A stretch of DNA of 16,315 bases from Desulfovibrio sp. (GTDB lineage: Bacteria; Desulfobacterota; Desulfovibrionia; Desulfovibrionales; Desulfovibrionaceae): contig JAAUYW010000059.1 of NCBI GenBank assembly GCA_014804915.1, forward strand, positions 1-16,315, given 5' to 3'. Shown here piece by piece: positions 13,240-16,315 of the stretch. A program made the translations under genes and the position numbers. Positions within the stretch are counted from its first letter, which is position 1. Each line of letters begins with the position of its first letter. Below the pieces are notes generated by a model. That model was not told the origin of the DNA. It did not search any database and saw nothing but the letters and a program-made list of their open reading frames with translations.

Positions 13240-16230
13240 TTAATTCAGTATCTTGTCGAAGCCTGCCTGGAACGCAGCTGCCATTTCATCCACATTCGCG
13301 CGCAGGATTTCGCTATCGCCGCTTGCAAGAATCATGTCCTTTTCTTCAGTCACTTCGCCAATGTGGCGGCAAAGCTGCCACAAGCCCAATGCATCCAGCA
13401 ATGTGGCTAGATCAGGGCGCACAGTTACTATATGACGGCTGGCTGATTCTGAATAGAGCAATTCCAGGCGGTTCATTTTTTCGAATGCAGGAATGGCATC
13501 CAGATTTACACGGCAGCCCAGACGGCCGCCAATTGCCATTTCTGCAAGGCAGACAGCGATGCCGCCATCAGAGCAATCGTGACAGGCCGAGATCGAGCGC
13601 TGGCCCATCAGGGCGTTGAGCGCTCCATAGCGAATTTTTGCTGGCCCTGCGTCCACAGTGGGCGCCTTGCCTCCCTTTTTGCCTAGCTGGCTTGCCGCCT
13701 CGCTGCCACCCAGCTCTTTCCATGTGCCCCCAAGGATATAGATATGATCCCCGGGACGCTTGAAATCGCTTGTTTGCGCCTGCGTAACATTGCCGATCGC
13801 CCCAAGCACTGTAAAGAGCACGGTTGGCGGGATGGAAATACGCATGGAGGAGCCCAGATAGTCGTTCTTCATGGAGTCCTTGCCGGATATGCAGGGTACG
13901 CCGTATGCCAGGCAAAATTGTCGCAGGGCCTGACAGGCGCGCACCAGCTGGGCAAGCTTGTATGCTCCGTCAGGGTTTTCCCTGCTTTCTATCGGGTCTG
14001 GCCAGCAGAAATTATCCACGCCAGCGAGGGCCTCCGGATCGGCGCCACAGGCGACAGCGTTGCGAATGGCCTCATCAATGGCATTGGCCATCATCCAGTA
14101 AGTATCAAAATCACTGAATTTTGGGCAGATGCCATGCGCCAGCACGAGGCCGGCATCGGATTCCAGCAGGGGCCTGAAGACTGCGCCATCGGAGGGGCCA
14201 TCGCGCTGAATGCCAACAAGCGGCTTGATTACGCTGCCTCCTTTTACTTCGTGGTCATACTGGCGGATGATCTTTTCACGGGAGCAGATATTGTACCGTG
14301 AGAGCATCGCAAGCAAAAACTCGCGCTGCCATTCAGCCGATCCGCCTGGCTCAAGCTCGAGCGTCCGGAAAGCTGGCGCTTTCCAGACGGCGTTGAGCTG
14401 AAGCTGGGGAGCGCCGTTGTGGAGAAAATCCATTGCAATGTGGCAAACCGGACGTCCGCGAAACATTACGTCGAAGTATCCAGATTCATTGAATAAGCCG
14501 AGCGGGGTCGCCTCAACGTCCCTTAACGCCGCGAGCGCGAGGAATTCCGCGAGCTTGTCCGGAGCGACCGCGAGGGTCATTCTTTCCTGGGCTTCGGAAA
14601 GCAGGATTTCCCAGGGACGCAGGCCCGGGTATTTCAGGGGCGCTTTTTCCAGTTCAATCATGCAGCCGCCGCTATCCTGGGCCATTTCGCCAATAGAAGA
14701 AGACAGGCCGCCGGCGCCATTATCCGTGATTGAATGATAAAGGCAGCGATCGCGCGCTTCCATGATGAAATCATAGAGTTTGCGCTGCGTAATGGGATCT
14801 CCGATTTGCACGGCCGTTGCCGGGGAGCCCTCATGGAGTTCTTCCGAGGAAAATGTCGCCCCATGAATCCCGTCTTTTCCTATTCTGCCGCCCGCCATGA
14901 CAATGATATCGCCAGGCCGCGCCGCTTTTTCATAGCCGGGATGGCCGCAGATCTCGGCGGGAATAACGCCGACAGTTCCACAGAACACGAGGGGCTTGCC
15001 AAGATAGCGGGGATCAAAAACAATGGAGCCGTTTATTGTGGGAATGCCGCTTTTGTTGCCTCCATGCTCGATGCCCAGGCGCACGCCTTCCAGGACTCTG
15101 GCCGGATGCAGCAGGCGCGGAGGCAACTTGTCCCTGTAATCCGGTGGAGCGAAACAGAAGACATCCATGTTGCAGACCAGATTCGCGCCCATTCCGGCGC
15201 CCATCGGATCACGGTTGACGCCGACAATGCCTGTGAGGGCTCCTCCATACGGGTCAAGCGCGGATGGACTGTTGTGCGTTTCCACCTTGATGCAGGCATC
15301 GTAGCCATTGATAAAGGAGATGATGCCCGCATTGTCCGTGAATACCGAGAGGCAGTAATCCCGCGCTCCCAGACGCTCGCGAATGATGCGCGTAGTATCG
15401 CGAATGCAGCTCTTGTAAAGATTGTCGATGGTTTCCCGGGCGCCGTCTTGCTCGTCACGGTATTCAATGCGGGCTGAAAATATCTTGTGCTTGCAATGCT
15501 CTGACCAGGTTTGTGCGAGGGCCTCCATTTCGACGTCTGTGGGATCGGGCTCAAGGCCAGCCCTGGGAGCGGATTCAAAATAGGCGCGAATCTTGCGCAT
15601 TTCCTGCAGGCTCAAGGCCCATGTGTTGGCGCGGCTTAGCCGTTCCAGTTCAGGATCGCTCATTTGTGAAAGGCGGATATATTCCACAGTGTCCGAGGCG
15701 TCAGTATCCGGGAGAGCTTCCTGCGGGGCAAAGCCCGCGTTTTTTTGCCATTCTTCGTAGCTGAGAATGCGGAAACGCTGAATCAGCACATTGCAAAGCA
15801 AGTCCTTGCAGATTTTTTCAATATCCTCGCGCTTGAGGGGTTCGGCCGCCAATAACCTGTACTGGCTTGCGGAATAAACCGCAAAGCTGTCTGGAGAAAC
15901 ACCCAGGGCCAGTGCGGCAGTTTCACGCGCCGTGCGCGCTTCATTGTCAGTAACGCCTGGCCTGAAGCCGACCTCGCACAGCCATGCCGGCAAAGGCTCA
16001 AGGCAGGGTAGCGGACCGAGAGAAACGCGCTGTAGCACCGGGTCATGCCAGACGCCATCCGCAATCAGGCGCTCAAGCTGATTTTGATCAAGGCCGGATA
16101 CTGTAAAAACCTTTATAATGCGGCAATCCGCTACTGGAAGTTCAAGGAAATTGCGGATTCTGGCTGCAACCCGCTTGCCTGGCGTGTCGCCTGTATTGGG
16201 CAGGTAGCCGATTTCAATCCTGTAAAGCAT
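13240..16230 (-). CDS. purL: Phosphoribosylformylglycinamidine synthase PurL, with PurS-like N-terminus and no glutaminase domain
   Basis: 996-aa cytoplasmic enzyme for the fourth step of purine synthesis, converting FGAR, ATP and ammonia from glutamine to FGAM. The N-terminus holds two PurS-like halves (about 3-78, and 84-160 starting CEVGFRPGVTDNEARTARE), in place of a separate PurS. The catalytic part begins at TWSEHCKHK (241-249), followed by ETHNSPSAL, GDPITQRKLYDF, TDNGAGGLSSSIGEM, SGKDSM and DCSDGGIAV, typical of the two AIRS-like halves. It ends without the class I glutaminase domain found in the roughly 1300-aa proteobacterial PurL, so a separate PurQ must supply ammonia. The ATG at 16230 follows AGAGG with a good spacer. 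It sits 13 bp downstream of another gene on the same strand, suggesting an operon. No terminator was found after its stop; an IS remnant begins 99 bp on. Confidence 0.95.
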   Translation of the reverse strand: MLYRIEIGYLPNTGDTPGKRVAARIRNFLELPVADCRIIKVFTVSGLDQNQLERLIADGVWHDPVLQRVSLGPLPCLEPLPAWLCEVGFRPGVTDNEARTARETAALALGVSPDSFAVYSASQYRLLAAEPLKREDIEKICKDLLCNVLIQRFRILSYEEWQKNAGFAPQEALPDTDASDTVEYIRLSQMSDPELERLSRANTWALSLQEMRKIRAYFESAPRAGLEPDPTDVEMEALAQTWSEHCKHKIFSARIEYRDEQDGARETIDNLYKSCIRDTTRIIRERLGARDYCLSVFTDNAGIISFINGYDACIKVETHNSPSALDPYGGALTGIVGVNRDPMGAGMGANLVCNMDVFCFAPPDYRDKLPPRLLHPARVLEGVRLGIEHGGNKSGIPTINGSIVFDPRYLGKPLVFCGTVGVIPAEICGHPGYEKAARPGDIIVMAGGRIGKDGIHGATFSSEELHEGSPATAVQIGDPITQRKLYDFIMEARDRCLYHSITDNGAGGLSSSIGEMAQDSGGCMIELEKAPLKYPGLRPWEILLSEAQERMTLAVAPDKLAEFLALAALRDVEATPLGLFNESGYFDVMFRGRPVCHIAMDFLHNGAPQLQLNAVWKAPAFRTLELEPGGSAEWQREFLLAMLSRYNICSREKIIRQYDHEVKGGSVIKPLVGIQRDGPSDGAVFRPLLESDAGLVLAHGICPKFSDFDTYWMMANAIDEAIRNAVACGADPEALAGVDNFCWPDPIESRENPDGAYKLAQLVRACQALRQFCLAYGVPCISGKDSMKNDYLGSSMRISIPPTVLFTVLGAIGNVTQAQTSDFKRPGDHIYILGGTWKELGGSEAASQLGKKGGKAPTVDAGPAKIRYGALNALMGQRSISACHDCSDGGIAVCLAEMAIGGRLGCRVNLDAIPAFEKMNRLELLYSESASRHIVTVRPDLATLLDALGLWQLCRHIGEVTEEKDMILASGDSEILRANVDEMAAAFQAGFDKILN

Positions 16231-16243
16231 TTTGAACCTCTTT

Positions 16244-16315
16244 TTAATTGGAGCGGTTGCGGATATGGGCAGTCATGGCTTTTAAAATTTCCAGTTCATC
16301 GCAATCAGGAAAAGG
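16244..16315 (-). CDS. C-terminal 23 codons of an unidentified gene upstream of purL (partial)
   Basis: The minus strand is open from the window edge to a TAA at 16244-16246, reading PFPDCDELEILKAMTAHI followed by RNRSN. The stop lies 13 bp before the purL ATG, and the purL ribosome site falls in the gap, as expected for adjacent genes of one operon. The fragment is too short to recognise. It could be chance, since only 72 bases are seen, but no other minus-strand frame fits as neatly. Confidence 0.45.
   Translation of the reverse strand, partial: PFPDCDELEILKAMTAHIRNRSN

Noticed and set aside
14734..15477. 247-aa and neighbouring plus-strand frames inside purL
   Set aside because: They are shadows of the conserved PurL catalytic core, with no independent promoter, ribosome site or domain.
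1..16315. CRISPR array, tRNA or rRNA genes, phage genes
   Set aside because: No regularly spaced repeats, cloverleaf-like segments, rRNA signatures or phage proteins were seen on reading through; nearly all of the window is explained by conserved genes.

Overview
The window looks like chromosomal DNA of a flagellated Gram-negative bacterium. A TolC-type outer-membrane protein next to a type I secretion ATPase implies an outer membrane, and fliD-fliS with a sigma-54-like promoter implies a flagellum. A relative of Desulfovibrio (Desulfovibrionaceae, Desulfobacterota) is my best guess. It rests on the PurL layout (PurS-like N-terminus, no glutaminase domain) and on an M99/Csd4-type cell-shape peptidase of the kind found in curved bacteria. 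This is inference from remembered family features, not from a search.

Layout. Positions 1-3071 (minus) hold a TolC-like outer-membrane channel followed by a LapB/LssB-type type I secretion ABC transporter cut by the window edge. Its peptidase-like domain appears to have lost the catalytic residues. Positions 3307-4227 (plus) hold an EamA/DMT-family permease. A perfect hairpin at 4247-4268 separates it from the convergent flagellar genes and probably terminates both directions. Positions 4317-8312 (minus) hold fliD then fliS: the filament cap, unusually large at 1072 aa with repeated Flagellin_IN-like modules, and a FliS chaperone with a long C-terminal tail. A near-consensus sigma-54 site lies upstream of fliD.

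Positions 8442-10826 (minus) hold a copper P1B-type ATPase (copA) with a clear terminator. It diverges from copZ (10906-11124, plus), a copper chaperone. Right behind copZ, in the same direction, lies a secreted M99-family peptidoglycan carboxypeptidase (11156-12541). Positions 12576-13140 are a 565-bp IS3-family (IS2-group) remnant with both terminal inverted repeats but only pieces of its transposase. Positions 13240-16230 (minus) hold purL, preceded at close spacing by the last 23 codons of an unidentified gene.

Functionally the window is mostly housekeeping and envelope biology: protein export, flagellar tip assembly, copper efflux and trafficking, cell-wall trimming and purine synthesis. 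No CRISPR array, rRNA, tRNA, prophage or recognisable defence system was seen. The least ordinary items are the expanded FliD, the copZ/M99 pairing, the double-deleted IS with both ends kept, and the lysine/arginine-rich linker of the TolC-like protein.
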